Below, one piece after another: positions 1 through 7,186 of a stretch of 64,000 nucleotides of DNA; position 1 is the first letter of the stretch, and each line of letters opens with the position of its first letter. A program made the position numbers and the translations under genes. The stretch lies in NCBI GenBank assembly GCA_034522155.1, contig JAXHLP010000010.1, positions 1 through 64,000 on the forward strand. Direction: 5' to 3'. Origin of the DNA: Salinilacustrithrix sp034522155. Lineage in GTDB: Bacteria > Actinomycetota > Acidimicrobiia > Acidimicrobiales > Salinilacustritrichaceae. The notes beneath the pieces are model-generated. The model saw only the letters and a list, made by a program, of their open reading frames with translations, was not told the DNA's origin and did no database searches.

Positions 1-456
1 CAGACCGACCTCCGCGAACTCCAGACAGGCACAGGCCGCTACGAGCACACCGCCACGGGCCACGCTGCCCGCCAGGTGGCCAACGCCCGACAGAACCTCG
101 AGCGAGCGACGACGGCGGCAGGATCACCGACGCTGTCTCGAAGGCGGCGCCGCAAGGCCGAGGCGCTCGTCGGAGCGTACCGAGCCGCCTATCAGGAGGC
201 CGCTCACCAGTGGAGCGCAACCGGCCACGACGTCGAGCAGGACCTGCACACCGGAATCGGCAACGTCGACGACGCCATCACCTCGCTCGAGGCTCACCGT
301 CGCACCTACGCATCCTGGCAACTCGAGCACCCCACGGCCGCACGGCGATTGGGAGCACTCGATGACCAGATCCAGGCCATCGAATTCGATGCCGGCCTCG
401 CGACGCCCCAAGCCGAGCGCCTGCCGACTCCCAGCATCGGTGGGCTCAGCGGCTAG
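1..456 (+). CDS. 3' end of a gene truncated by the window edge, function unknown
   Basis: The frame is open from base 1 to a TAG at 454-456, so the true start lies upstream of the window. The visible ~150 residues are hydrophilic, rich in Arg, Ala and Gln, and probably alpha-helical or coiled-coil, with an RRRRR run. This resembles the C-terminal tails of large actinobacterial conjugative relaxases or other DNA-processing proteins, but no catalytic motif is visible and the comparison is only an impression. Its place inside the element that seems to end at the tRNA fragment at 2391-2436 fits a mobile-element gene. Confidence is for being coding, not for function. Confidence 0.55.
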   Translation, partial: QTDLRELQTGTGRYEHTATGHAARQVANARQNLERATTAAGSPTLSRRRRRKAEALVGAYRAAYQEAAHQWSATGHDVEQDLHTGIGNVDDAITSLEAHRRTYASWQLEHPTAARRLGALDDQIQAIEFDAGLATPQAERLPTPSIGGLSG

Positions 457-532
457 CCAGCCCGGTCCCTACCGATCCGGGGATCACGCCGACCATGCAA
501 TGCCGAGCAAGCCGCCTCCCGGCCGTCGATCC

Positions 533-1214
533 CTACGAAGGCTCGGAGAAGGACGCGTTGGCAGTGCCGAGTTGCACCGGTTCGGTGCGATCCGGAAATG
601 CCTCCGCCACGTCGGCCACCATCGCTCGGCTGCCGCCGACGTAGGTCCATGCAAGATCGGTGTCGGTGGCGATGAACCAGTTCCGATCGTCTGGCCACCA
701 GAGGTCCGGATATTGGAGCCCTGCACCGTCTGGACGTCGAATTCGCGATGCGGCATCCAGCGAGCCGCTCACGAGGTAGAAGCTCCGATGGGGCAGCTCG
801 AACTGCGGAAGCCGGGCAAGCCCACCAACCACCTTCTCGGAGCGACGTCGATCCTCGAGGCGATGTCTCCGTCTCGCCCAGGCGCGCTTCGGCCAGGCCA
901 GTGGACCCCCGCCTCGCGCCCGATGCAGCGTCCGCATCGTGGCCCAGCCGTAGCCCTCCCAGATCGCGGTACCAGACACGCTCCGGCGTGGTCGTGTGTC
1001 GCTCGACGGACGAGGCCAACGCCGCCGCCACACCCTCCGCCTCGCGTCGAGAACCGCCGGCCCCTCCTGGCGGTGTGTCATGCACCACCAGGTACCGCTC
1101 GAACCCATGCGGAACCAAGCCGCCGACGGTTCCGAAACGACCCAGTCGAGGCGAGATCCAATCAGCCGGACTCGTGTCCGATGGAGCACTCACGCTGCTA
1201 CCGAAGATGGTCAT
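533..1214 (-). pseudogene. hypothetical protein split by a frameshift
   Basis: An ATG at 1214 opens a plausible protein (MTIFGSSVSAPSD..., later FERYLVVHDTP and PERVWYRDL). That frame loses protein character near 960-970, and a second frame continues convincingly to the stop at 533 (FELPHRSFYLVSGSL, then PDLWWPDDRNWFIATDTDL and YVGGSRAMVADV). The two halves join into one ~225-residue soluble protein if one base is added or removed. I do not recognise the family; the acidic/aromatic C-terminal half resembles small actinobacterial proteins of unknown function. It may be a real pseudogene or a sequencing indel. Neighbours are also frameshifted, which fits decay in an integrated element. Confidence 0.5.
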
Positions 1215-1296
1215 GGCCGGAGACTGCCAGCGCCGGGACTCGCCCCGCTGGCCCTCGTGATCGTCGGCCGCGCTCGCCCTGACCGGAAGCAGTCGG

Positions 1297-1532
1297 TCAG
1301 GTGACCTCGGTTTGGGGCGAGAAGTGCCGCGTCGCGACCTCGATGTCGGCGACGAGCATCTCAGCATCTCGTCGAGACGACCGGCGACGTTCTACCGCAG
1401 CCAATGAGCACCGCAGGCGGAGCATTCCTCCATCGGCACGTCGAGCACGACGGCGACACGGTGGTCGCGGTCTGCGAGCTTGGCTCGCCGGACCGATTGG
1501 CGATCCCCCTGGTCGCAACGTTCGCCACGCAT
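1297..1532 (-). pseudogene. YgiT/MqsA-type zinc-finger antitoxin-like gene, frameshifted
   Basis: From the ATG at 1532 the frame reads MRGERCDQGD, then DHRVAVVLDVPMEECSACGAHW, typical of the short YgiT-type zinc-finger proteins that pair with DUF4258/MqsR-like toxins. It meets a TAG near 1393, but the next frame continues with the expected family ending (RRDAEMLVADIEVATRHF) to a TGA at 1297. The second CxxC (CSAC) is present; the first is degenerate (a single Cys in RCDQGD). No clear toxin partner survives upstream on the minus strand. Probably a decayed toxin-antitoxin remnant. Confidence 0.5.
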
Positions 1533-1677
1533 CAACGTTTCCTGCGGTACCCGTCGTCGATGGCGCGTCACCGGGCTTGTCGTAGACCTCCGTCGAGGAC
1601 CCGCCACTCGGGTCGACGATTCAGGGGCGGGTATCGGGCCAATCCGCCCAGCGGGAGCGAGCGGTACGCTGGATCCG

Positions 1678-1920
1678 ATGTCGATCGATGCTGACACCGT
1701 GCTCCATGAGGCTCTTGCCTTGCCGGTCGATCGGCGCGCCGAGGTCGCCGCTCAACTCCTGGCCAGTCTCGATGAGCCCGAGCAGGACGACCCCGACACC
1801 ATCCGTCGCGAGTGGGCCGAGGAACTCGAACGTCGGGCCCGTCGTGCGATCTCGGGCGAGGATCCGGGCGAGCCGTGGCCCCAGGTTCGCGATCGGATCC
1901 GCAGCAAGCTCACTCGGTGA
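1678..1920 (+). CDS. addiction-module antitoxin (Unstab_antitox/PF09720-like)
   Basis: This is an 80-residue protein from the ATG at 1678. It has the family layout: a helical N-terminus ending in LPVDRRAEVAAQLLASLDEPEQD, then REWAEELERRARRAISGE and a short basic end with PWPQVRDRIRSKL. Proteins of this family neutralise ParE/RelE-type toxins. The next gene overlaps it by GTGA at 1917-1920 and encodes such a toxin, the usual antitoxin-toxin order with translational coupling. The antitoxin is intact although the toxin carries a frameshift. Confidence 0.85.
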   Translation: MSIDADTVLHEALALPVDRRAEVAAQLLASLDEPEQDDPDTIRREWAEELERRARRAISGEDPGEPWPQVRDRIRSKLTR

Positions 1921-2235
1921 CGCTGCCGATCCAGTTCTCGGCCGAAGCGTCCGCCGAACTCGACGACGCAGCCACCTGGTACGACGCAGCAGCGGGCCGG
2001 TCTCGGCGCCGAGCTCATGGACGCCGTCGACGAGGCCCTGGAAACTCTCGCCGAGTGGCCGCACGCTGGAGCGCCTGTAGAGGAGGTACCGGCGGACCTG
2101 GAGGTCCGGCGCGCTCCGGTGGCTCGCTTCCCGTACCACGTCGGCTACATCGTTCTCGACGACCGGGTCCGCATCCTTGCCGTCGCACACGACCGTCGTC
2201 GCCCCGCCTACTGGGCGCCTCGCGCCGGCCGCTGA
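1917..2235 (+). pseudogene. ParE/RelE-family toxin with one-base frameshift
   Basis: A GTG at 1917 overlaps the antitoxin stop. The first ~22 residues (VTLPIQFSAEASAELDDAATWYD) are the classic ParE opening. After the Tyr-Asp codons at ~1984 an extra base shifts the frame. Reading the next frame from there gives the rest of a normal toxin (QQRAGLGAELMDAVDEALETL, then ARFPYHVGYIVLDDRVRILAVAHDRR PAYW) to the stop at 2235. The reconstructed length is ~105 residues, normal for ParE. As written the toxin would be truncated and inactive; a sequencing error is the alternative. Confidence 0.7.
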
Positions 2236-2390
2236 CCGGTTTCGGTGAGAACCGATTGAGAACCAAACGAGACCTATAGCGGTCTACCCTGGACAACACC
2301 GGACAACCGTCCGGTCGCGAAATCCCAGGTCACCGGTCACATCCGGTCATCACGGTCACTGAGCGACAACCCCGGATATGCGCCTTCGGT

Positions 2391-2436
2391 CAACTACGGA
2401 TCAGAAGGTTGGGGTTTCGAGTACCTCCGGGCGCAC
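2391..2436 (+). other. tRNA-Arg(ACG) 3' half, probable attachment site
   Basis: The sequence holds the anticodon loop CTACGGA (anticodon ACG), the 3' anticodon stem, a T-arm that still pairs (GGGGT/ACCTC around TTCGAGT) and the 3' acceptor strand CGGGCGC. No D-arm or 5' acceptor strand precedes it, so it is not a functional tRNA. A lone 3' tRNA fragment is the classic footprint of a tyrosine-integrase element inserted in a tRNA gene. In this orientation the intact tRNA should lie to the left, making bases 1-2390 the right end of the element. No integrase gene is visible. Confidence 0.7.
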
Positions 2437-2459
2437 GCCGTTCGCTTCGCTCACTAACC

Positions 2460-2478
2460 GAGAATGCTCCGCATTCTC
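2460..2478. repeat. perfect 8-bp-stem hairpin
   Basis: GAGAATGC, three bases, then GCATTCTC. It lies 24 bp to the right of the tRNA fragment. There is no T-run, so it is not a typical intrinsic terminator. It could be part of the junction structure or the footprint of a small mobile repeat. Confidence 0.5.
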
Positions 2479-2658
2479 CCTGGTGAGCGGGGTGAGGTAG
2501 ATCAGGGACTCGGGTACGGGACCTGCTCTGGACTTCGCACCGTTCCCCTCTTGGCAATCCGCCGGCGGTCCTTGCACGGAGGAGCGAGAACGATGCGAGG
2601 TCACCTGCAACAGCGAGGCGCCGACAGCGCGGTCGCGTCACTACGATCGACGTCCATC

Positions 2659-2717
2659 AGGGGCCTCCCTCTTGGTGATGACTGATGTCGCAATCGCCAT
2701 CACCACTGGGGGCCCCT
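2659..2717. repeat. two-part inverted repeat in non-coding DNA
   Basis: AGGGGCC (2659) pairs with GGCCCCT (2711), and inside it GGTGATG (2674) pairs with CATCACC (2698), giving a long interrupted stem. It sits in the gene-free stretch right of the att site. It may fold in RNA or serve as a protein site; no T-run follows and function is unknown. Confidence 0.4.
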
Positions 2718-2924
2718 GAGCTACGTCACGGACCAGTCACTCCCACCCCCATCGCGGAGAGCCGGATTCAACGGACTCCAACTTCTCGGAACCGCGTGCC
2801 CGAGTGACACGAAGATGCGCCGTTCTCCAGCGCAGCCGGCCGCTCGCGAACGGGTGATCTCTGGATTCGATCGGTACTGAAGAACGAAGCACGTCGGGGC
2901 GGCTCGAGCTGGCACCATCGGCCT

Positions 2925-3158
2925 GTGACCATCGAAGGGTTCGTCTCTCCCGAAGAGGCTGCGCTCGCAAGCTGGCAGGGGACGCCGGCAGCCAGCGCAC
3001 GGGTGCGCGCCGTCACGATTCGCGGGGTACGCGCCGAGGTCGTCTCCGGCAATGGGTCAGTCGTCCGCTGGGACGATCCCGACGAGTACGCCTGGTCGTA
3101 CTGGCGACCCCTGCCAAGTGCCGGCTCGTCCGCCTGTGAGGCGAGCCCTGCTGGATGA
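2925..3158 (+). CDS. small hypothetical protein
   Basis: This is a 77-residue frame from a GTG at 2925. It begins TIEGFVSPEEAALASW, a pattern I associate with short actinobacterial proteins of unknown function that start with a SPEEAALA helix and then carry a beta-strand region. It becomes less protein-like at the end, so it may be a truncated family member. No membrane segment or known motif is seen. Confidence 0.4.
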   Translation: MTIEGFVSPEEAALASWQGTPAASARVRAVTIRGVRAEVVSGNGSVVRWDDPDEYAWSYWRPLPSAGSSACEASPAG

Positions 3159-3167
3159 TCGATCCGG

Positions 3168-3377
3168 CTACTCGGCCGTCCGCTCGACGATGCGCTTCAC
3201 GGTCATGTGAGAGATGCCGCTTGCATCGGCGATCTCACGCAGGGACGACCCCGCGCGGTGCGCCTCGCGGATGGCTGCGTCGCGTTTGCTCGACGCGACG
3301 TCAGCGTTCTCGGCTGCGTAGCGGACCAACTTCAGGAGGTTCTCCTGCTTCGATTCGGGCTTGGTGGTGGTCGCCAT
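3168..3377 (-). CDS. small helix-turn-helix DNA-binding protein
   Basis: A 69-residue protein from the ATG at 3377. Residues 30-66 form a resolvase/Hin-type helix-turn-helix: RDAAIREAHRAGSSLREIA, then DASGISHMTVKRIVE. The first 25 residues are helical and charged. There is no effector domain, so it is probably a small repressor or element-maintenance regulator. It follows a 54-residue gene on the same strand with an 11-bp gap, suggesting a two-gene operon. Confidence 0.75.
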   Translation of the reverse strand: MATTTKPESKQENLLKLVRYAAENADVASSKRDAAIREAHRAGSSLREIADASGISHMTVKRIVERTAE

Positions 3378-3388
3378 CGTGGCTGCTC

Positions 3389-3553
3389 TCAGTCGTCGGT
3401 CCGGTTCAGGACGAGTTCGATCATGAGCCGAGCTTCCTCAGCCCAGGTGTCTCGGAGTTGGTCGTCCTCGGTCACCGCATCGGCGGCCTCGGCGAGGAGC
3501 AGGCAGATCGCCATGGCCTCGTCGTAGGTGAGTGTGACGTCGCTTCGAGGCAC
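3389..3553 (-). CDS. small acidic protein upstream of the HTH gene
   Basis: A GTG at 3553 opens a 54-residue frame (VPRSDVTLTYDEAMAICLLLAEA... ending VLNRTDD) to a TGA at 3389. An in-frame stop lies just upstream, so the GTG is the likely start. The product is acidic and helical with no known motif. The HTH gene starts 11 bp downstream, so the pair are probably co-transcribed; a small acidic partner of a DNA-binding protein is one possibility, but function is unknown. Confidence 0.55.
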   Translation of the reverse strand: MPRSDVTLTYDEAMAICLLLAEAADAVTEDDQLRDTWAEEARLMIELVLNRTDD

Positions 3554-3565
3554 GTCTCGACTGTA

Positions 3566-3772
3566 TCAATCTGTTACGCCCATTGCGCCCATGGTGCCGG
3601 ATCGTCGGCGGCTCGCGCACGCCGATCTGGAAATCGCGAGCGGTTCGATCGACGTGGCTGGATCAGCCTTCCACTCCGGACCGAACCGATGCTCGCCAAT
3701 GACCTCGAAGCCCAGCCGCTCGTACCACCTGGCGGTCCCGCGACCGTCGAACACGCGCACAATCGGCACCAT
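3566..3772 (-). pseudogene. glyoxalase/bleomycin-resistance-like gene fragment
   Basis: From the ATG at 3772 the frame opens MVPIVRVFDG and ARWYERLGFEVIGEHRFGPE, the unmistakable first beta-alpha-beta of a VOC (glyoxalase/bleomycin resistance) protein. After ~40 residues the sequence no longer fits the family, and the remaining ~80 residues of a normal protein are missing. A 5' remnant in a degenerate neighbourhood. Confidence 0.6.
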
Positions 3773-3900
3773 CTCTTCAGGCACTACCGCAGCCTGCCCG
3801 ATGGAACGGAGGCGCGCAGCAGATCGGATCGATAGGAGCGGTTGTCGTTCCAGTCCTGGTAGGTCGGTGGGCCGTCCCGAGCGAGCACCTCGGGCCTGCC

Positions 3901-4129
3901 TCACGAGGTGACGGAGATGGCCACGACCGCGATCGACAGCAGGGCCATGAAGCCAGCGAACGTGTACTGAGCGACGACGCTGTCGGTTTGAAGGTACGGG
4001 CCAGCCCCTGGGTTCGATCCATCGCTTGGCGATCCGAACCTGCTGGACAGTGCAGTAGACGCCAACGATCGCCATGACGAGACCGAACAACAGCACGCGC
4101 CGGATGGTGCCGGCGCGCGCTCGGACCAC
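3901..4129 (-). pseudogene. small two-helix membrane protein, frameshifted
   Basis: From the codon at 4129 the frame encodes a basic start and a membrane helix (VLLFGLVMAIVGVYCTV), then QQVRIAKRWIEP. Near 4010 the frame must shift by one base to continue into a second helix (AQYTFAGFMALLSIAVVAIS) and a stop at 3901. Restored, it is a ~75-residue protein with two transmembrane segments and no recognised family. The indel may be natural or a sequence error. Confidence 0.5.
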
Positions 4130-4170
4130 GCCAGCGGGAACTGGGTGATCGGGTCGGGCGGGTCCGGAAG

Positions 4171-4518
4171 CTAGAGCGCCAGATGAAGTCGCAACGCTTC
4201 ATCGAGCGCGGCGAGTTGTGGTTCAGTCAGCCGCCCCAACCCCGCTCCGATCCGCTCGATCGCGACTGAACGAACCTGCTCGGCTTGCGCCTTGGAGTCG
4301 CGGGTCAGGCCGGTCTCGTCGGCTTCGAGCAAGACCTGGAACGGATAGACCCGCGACGTGTTCGAGGTCACGGGCACCACGGTGATGACCCCGCGACCGA
4401 GCCGACTCGCGGTCGTGTTCGCCCCGTCGTTGCTGACGATCACGGCAGGCCGCCGCTTGCCCGACTCAGAACCAAGCACAGGATCAAGGTCGACCCAGCA
4501 GACCTCACCTCGCCGCAT
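4171..4518 (-). CDS. mazF: MazF/PemK-family mRNA interferase toxin
   Basis: A 115-residue PemK-fold endoribonuclease. It begins RRGEVCWVDLDPVLGSESGKR, then RPAVIVSND, with the family's conserved Arg and the later Thr-Ser of VTSNTSRVYPFQV. Full family length and intact. The ATG at 4518 overlaps the antitoxin stop by one base (TGATG), so translation is coupled. It would cleave mRNA when the labile antitoxin is lost. MerR-type operator O1 lies 120 bp upstream of the operon, but its role here is unproven. Confidence 0.9.
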   Translation of the reverse strand: MRRGEVCWVDLDPVLGSESGKRRPAVIVSNDGANTTASRLGRGVITVVPVTSNTSRVYPFQVLLEADETGLTRDSKAQAEQVRSVAIERIGAGLGRLTEPQLAALDEALRLHLAL

Positions 4519-4736
4519 CAGGCCAGACCATCATCGACGACTGCGTCCCAGATCTGGCCGTCGTCGCTCTCCGCCCATTCCGTCCACGCATTCTCGTAGG
4601 CGCTTCCGAGCTCCGACGCGCGCAGGAGCCGGACGGCTTTGTGCAGAGCGGCCGATCGAGATTCGAGCTGTTGGGCTCGGGCGTACTCGTCGAGATACTC
4701 GACATCGTCGTCGGGGAGACTCACGCTTAGTTTCAT
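4518..4736 (-). CDS. ribbon-helix-helix MazE-type antitoxin
   Basis: A 72-residue protein. The first half (MKLSVSLPDDDVEYLDEYARAQQ, then SRSAALHKAVRLLRASEL) is a ribbon-helix-helix DNA-binding domain; the acidic C-terminus (WAESDDGQIWDAVVDDGLA) is the expected toxin-binding tail. It precedes and overlaps the MazF gene and presumably represses its own promoter. A possible -10-like TAGCAT lies just before the ATG at 4736. Confidence 0.88.
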   Translation of the reverse strand: MKLSVSLPDDDVEYLDEYARAQQLESRSAALHKAVRLLRASELGSAYENAWTEWAESDDGQIWDAVVDDGLA

Positions 4737-4855
4737 ACCACGATGCTACCGACGGTCGTACCAGCCGGCCACCGCTCATAGTGGCTACCTCGCGCCTTGT
4801 CGAGTCAGGTCGTTCCTGTCGAAGCGCTCGGGCCTCGTCCGTGCATCCAGAAACC

Positions 4856-4875
4856 CTACCCTCACGTGAGAGTAG
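4856..4875 (-). promoter_or_regulatory. MerR-type operator O1
   Basis: CTACCCTCACGTGAGAGTAG, a near-perfect 20-bp palindrome centred on ACGT, one of seven in the window. Reading leftward, its edge supplies TAGGGT, followed after 6 bases by an ATG at 4846 that opens a 13-codon ORF (MHGRGPSASTGTT). This is the same layout as the other sites. It lies between the 3' end of the ADP-ribosylglycohydrolase gene and the MazEF-like operon, so its target may be that operon, or the site may be a relic. Confidence 0.65.
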
Positions 4876-4903
4876 AGACTGCGGCCGACGACACCGGCCA
4901 GAG

Positions 4904-5854
4904 TCAGGGTCGACGTCGGGCGTGGATCCGTTCTGCGAGTTCGACGAGGTGGTCCACGCCTTCGCAGCGCTGCGCCCAGGGCAAGGGAACCGCACTGGCG
5001 CCGACCGCGGCCCCAGTGATGGCCGTGGCCATGGCGGCGATGGTGTCGGTGTCACCGCCGAGGCTGATCGCGAAGCGGACGGTATCGACCAGTGAGTCCG
5101 GGTGGTGGAGGTGGCAGCAGATCGCGGCCGGTACGGCCTCGAGTGCGGTGATCCCGGTGCCGAGGGCGTCGGCGACCGCGGCCGCCGGCGCGTCGGCGAG
5201 CGCCCCTGCGTCATCGAGGCGTCCAACCATCTCCGCGGTGTTGGTGACCGAGAGCGCCGTCGCGAGAACCCCGGCGGGATCACCGGACGGGTGTCGGACG
5301 GCATGGGAGACTGCGGCGGCGATGGCTGCGGCGCCGTCGATCGCCAGTGGATGGGTGTGGGTGATGGTGGCCGCCGAGCCCGCCAGTTCACCCGCGCGGC
5401 GGGGCTCGTCCGCCCAGAGTCCGAACGGTGAGGCCCGCATCGAGGCGCCGTTGCCCAGCGAGCCCTGACCCCGGAATTGCGCCGCGGCGCGCTGGCTCCA
5501 GTTGGCGCCCGCGGCGATGTCCCGGAGCAGTCTGGACGTGGCCGAGCTGTAGCCCCGGCCAGGCTCGCGCTCGTGCGACGCCGCGAACGTCCCGGCGAGA
5601 TGGTCGAGATCGAGACCACCAACGTGAAGCAACGACTCGGCCACCGCGATCGTCATGGCCGTGTCGTCGGTGAAGTGGGCACGGCGGGGGGCCGACAGGT
5701 GCCGATCGACCGACGCCGTCGGGATCGGGCCCGGCATCCCCTCGAACGCCGACCCCAGCGCGTCGCCGACCGCCACGCCGACGAGCGCGCCCCGGAAACG
5801 ATCGAGGAGCGGGTCGTCAGCGGGTACGCCCGCCGGGCTGGGATCGCGCGGCAC
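4904..5854 (-). CDS. ADP-ribosylglycohydrolase family protein
   Basis: A 316-residue dinuclear-Mg hydrolase of the ARH/DraG fold that removes ADP-ribose from proteins or small molecules. Key motifs are intact: RGALVGVAVGDALG (residues 21-34), FTDDT (61-65, metal ligands), GSLGNGASMR (131-140) and SLGGDTDTIAAM (264-275, second metal set). Full length, cytoplasmic, no signal peptide. It begins 3 bp after the DUF2795 gene and is co-transcribed from the MerR-type site O2, so a signal sensed by the MerR protein probably induces removal of ADP-ribose marks. The exact substrate cannot be read from sequence. Confidence 0.93.
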   Translation of the reverse strand: MPRDPSPAGVPADDPLLDRFRGALVGVAVGDALGSAFEGMPGPIPTASVDRHLSAPRRAHFTDDTAMTIAVAESLLHVGGLDLDHLAGTFAASHEREPGRGYSSATSRLLRDIAAGANWSQRAAAQFRGQGSLGNGASMRASPFGLWADEPRRAGELAGSAATITHTHPLAIDGAAAIAAAVSHAVRHPSGDPAGVLATALSVTNTAEMVGRLDDAGALADAPAAAVADALGTGITALEAVPAAICCHLHHPDSLVDTVRFAISLGGDTDTIAAMATAITGAAVGASAVPLPWAQRCEGVDHLVELAERIHARRRP

Positions 5855-5857
5855 GGT

Positions 5858-6103
5858 TCAGGCGCCGACCGGAACGTCAGGGAGATGCTCCCACAGGTCA
5901 GCGCGCTGGCGGAGTCGTTGGTCCTCGGGCAGTGTGCGCAGGAGCTCGAGGACCCCGGGACGGGCGCTCGCGGCGATGGCGGCGTCGACGAGGTCGTACT
6001 TGGACAGCGCTCCGCCGTCGAAGACGTCGTCGAGGGCATCGAGGATCTCGACCCGCGTCACTGGAGTCCCGATCGTGGCGTCGGTGGCGTGGTGCTCGCT
6101 CAT
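5858..6103 (-). CDS. DUF2795-like small protein
   Basis: An 81-residue protein from the ATG at 6103. The pattern TRVEILDALDDVFDGGALSKYDLVDAAIAASARPGVLELLRTLPE, ending LRQRADLWEHLPDV, matches the helical DUF2795 fold (function unknown). The start is set by operator O2: its TAGGTT lies 8 bases before this ATG, as for a leaderless mRNA. Three bases separate it from the ADP-ribosylglycohydrolase gene, so the two form a tight operon. Confidence 0.75.
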   Translation of the reverse strand: MSEHHATDATIGTPVTRVEILDALDDVFDGGALSKYDLVDAAIAASARPGVLELLRTLPEDQRLRQRADLWEHLPDVPVGA

Positions 6104-6114
6104 CGTCACCAAAC

Positions 6115-6134
6115 CTACCGTGACGTGAGGGTAG
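6115..6134 (-). promoter_or_regulatory. MerR-type operator O2, DUF2795/ADP-ribosylglycohydrolase promoter
   Basis: CTACCGTGACGTGAGGGTAG. The left edge read on the minus strand gives TAGGTT as a -10 element, 8 bases before the ATG at 6103. Overlap of the palindrome with the -10 is consistent with MerR-family control. Confidence 0.75.
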
Positions 6135-6158
6135 GGTGAAGCCGGCGGAGCGACCCCG

Positions 6159-6208
6159 AGCCCGCTCCTCCCGCTCGAAATCCAACTCTTACGTAAGGGT
6201 AGGGTAGC
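6159..6208 (+). repeat. 50-bp promoter repeat, copy 1
   Basis: Matches 27644-27693 at about 45 of 50 positions, including the whole operator O3/O5 and ~24 bp to its left. This is far beyond what an operator alone would conserve, so the promoter block was duplicated. Confidence 0.75.
6183..6202 (+). promoter_or_regulatory. MerR-type operator O3
   Basis: CAACTCTTACGTAAGGGTAG, followed rightward by TAGGGT (6200-6205) and, after 6 bases, a GTG at 6212 that opens VPMDSS. The same 17 bases TGCCCATGGATTCGAGC recur after O7 at 28317. No convincing gene follows on the plus strand before the 3' end of the methyltransferase at 6377, so this promoter now drives either nothing, a small unrecognised ORF, or antisense RNA. 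Confidence 0.65.
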
Positions 6209-6376
6209 GAGGTGCCCATGGATTCGAGCCGCAACTTGTATCCTGGCCGAGGAACGCACCGGCCTCGGCCTCGTCTCGGCACGAGGGACCTCGTCAGCTC
6301 CCCGACGTGCTCGAACAACGACAACTCCACGACGAGAGCCTTCCAGACCGGACCGGGCTGGCGACCGGCAGCGCGG

Positions 6377-7186
6377 TCAGGCTCGGCCGACCGCGATCCA
6401 GGCGCCGGCCGAGAGGTGGGCGTCGCCCCGTTGGTCGATGAGGTCGCGGAACGTGGTCCGGAGCTTGGTGACCACCTCGGCCGGGAGCTGCTCGAGCAAC
6501 GGGCCGAACAACGGGTTCGACTCGGCGATGGCCGCCCAGGCAGCGTCGTCGTCGGCCCATGCCGCCTCGTGGGTGACCCCCACGATCTCGACGTCGGACC
6601 ACCCTGCGGCCTCCACCTCGGACCGGAGACGGTCCGGATCGGCCAGCTCCATGAACGGCGGAGGTGTCGGCGGATCGGCGTCCGGCAAGGCGGTCGTCAC
6701 CGTGGACATGAACGTCTGGAGCCACTCGTTGTTCGGCGGCCCCTGCCAGCACACGGTGGCGAGGCGCCCGCCGGGCCGAGTCGCCCGGGCCATCTCGGCG
6801 AACGCCTTGACGCGGTCGGGACAGATCATCGCCCCGAACGAGCTGACCCCGGCGTCGAACCCGTCGTCAGGCAGGTCGAGGGCCTGGGCGTCCATCTGGC
6901 GGACCGTCACGTTGGCGGCCCCTTCGGACGCGGCACGCTCCCGCAAGGCGTCGCACATCTCCGACGAGAAGTCGACGGCCACCACCTCGTCGGCTCGTCG
7001 AGCGGCGAGGAGTGTCGCGGCACCGAAGCCGCTGGCCACGTCCAGCACCCGGTCGCCGGACCCCACCTCGGCGCGCTCCACGGTGTCCGCCGCGTAGAGC
7101 GCCGTCATCGGGTCGATGTACTCGGCGTACCGGCGAGCGACCAGATCCCAGTTGCCGGCGATCTGCTCTGGCGTCTCGTCGCTCAT
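6377..7186 (-). CDS. class I SAM-dependent methyltransferase
   Basis: 269 residues from the ATG at 7186, chosen because GGAGGA sits 5 bases upstream. The SAM motif is VLDVASGFG (47-55), followed by VVAVDFSSEM and DGFDAGVSSFGAMICPD, typical of UbiE-like small-molecule methyltransferases. The C-terminal half is variable and gives no substrate. Soluble, no signal peptide. It is a single gene convergent with whatever O3 transcribes. Confidence 0.88.
   Translation of the reverse strand: MSDETPEQIAGNWDLVARRYAEYIDPMTALYAADTVERAEVGSGDRVLDVASGFGAATLLAARRADEVVAVDFSSEMCDALRERAASEGAANVTVRQMDAQALDLPDDGFDAGVSSFGAMICPDRVKAFAEMARATRPGGRLATVCWQGPPNNEWLQTFMSTVTTALPDADPPTPPPFMELADPDRLRSEVEAAGWSDVEIVGVTHEAAWADDDAAWAAIAESNPLFGPLLEQLPAEVVTKLRTTFRDLIDQRGDAHLSAGAWIAVGRA

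Larger units (their letters stand above)
2236..2924. other. long non-coding stretch with att site and inverted repeats
   Basis: I see no convincing gene here. It contains a tRNA-Arg 3' fragment (2391-2436), a perfect hairpin (2460-2478) and a two-part inverted repeat (2659-2717). Just left of the tRNA fragment (about 2300-2365) are several short near-direct repeats around CCGGTCA, such as integrase arm sites could use. Minus-strand open frames over the tRNA fragment are translations of a tRNA and not genes. Confidence 0.5.

Noticed and set aside
2390..2641. Minus-strand ORFs ending in GGTRNPNLLIRS-like residues over the tRNA fragment
   Set aside because: This is the familiar false translation of tRNA sequence.
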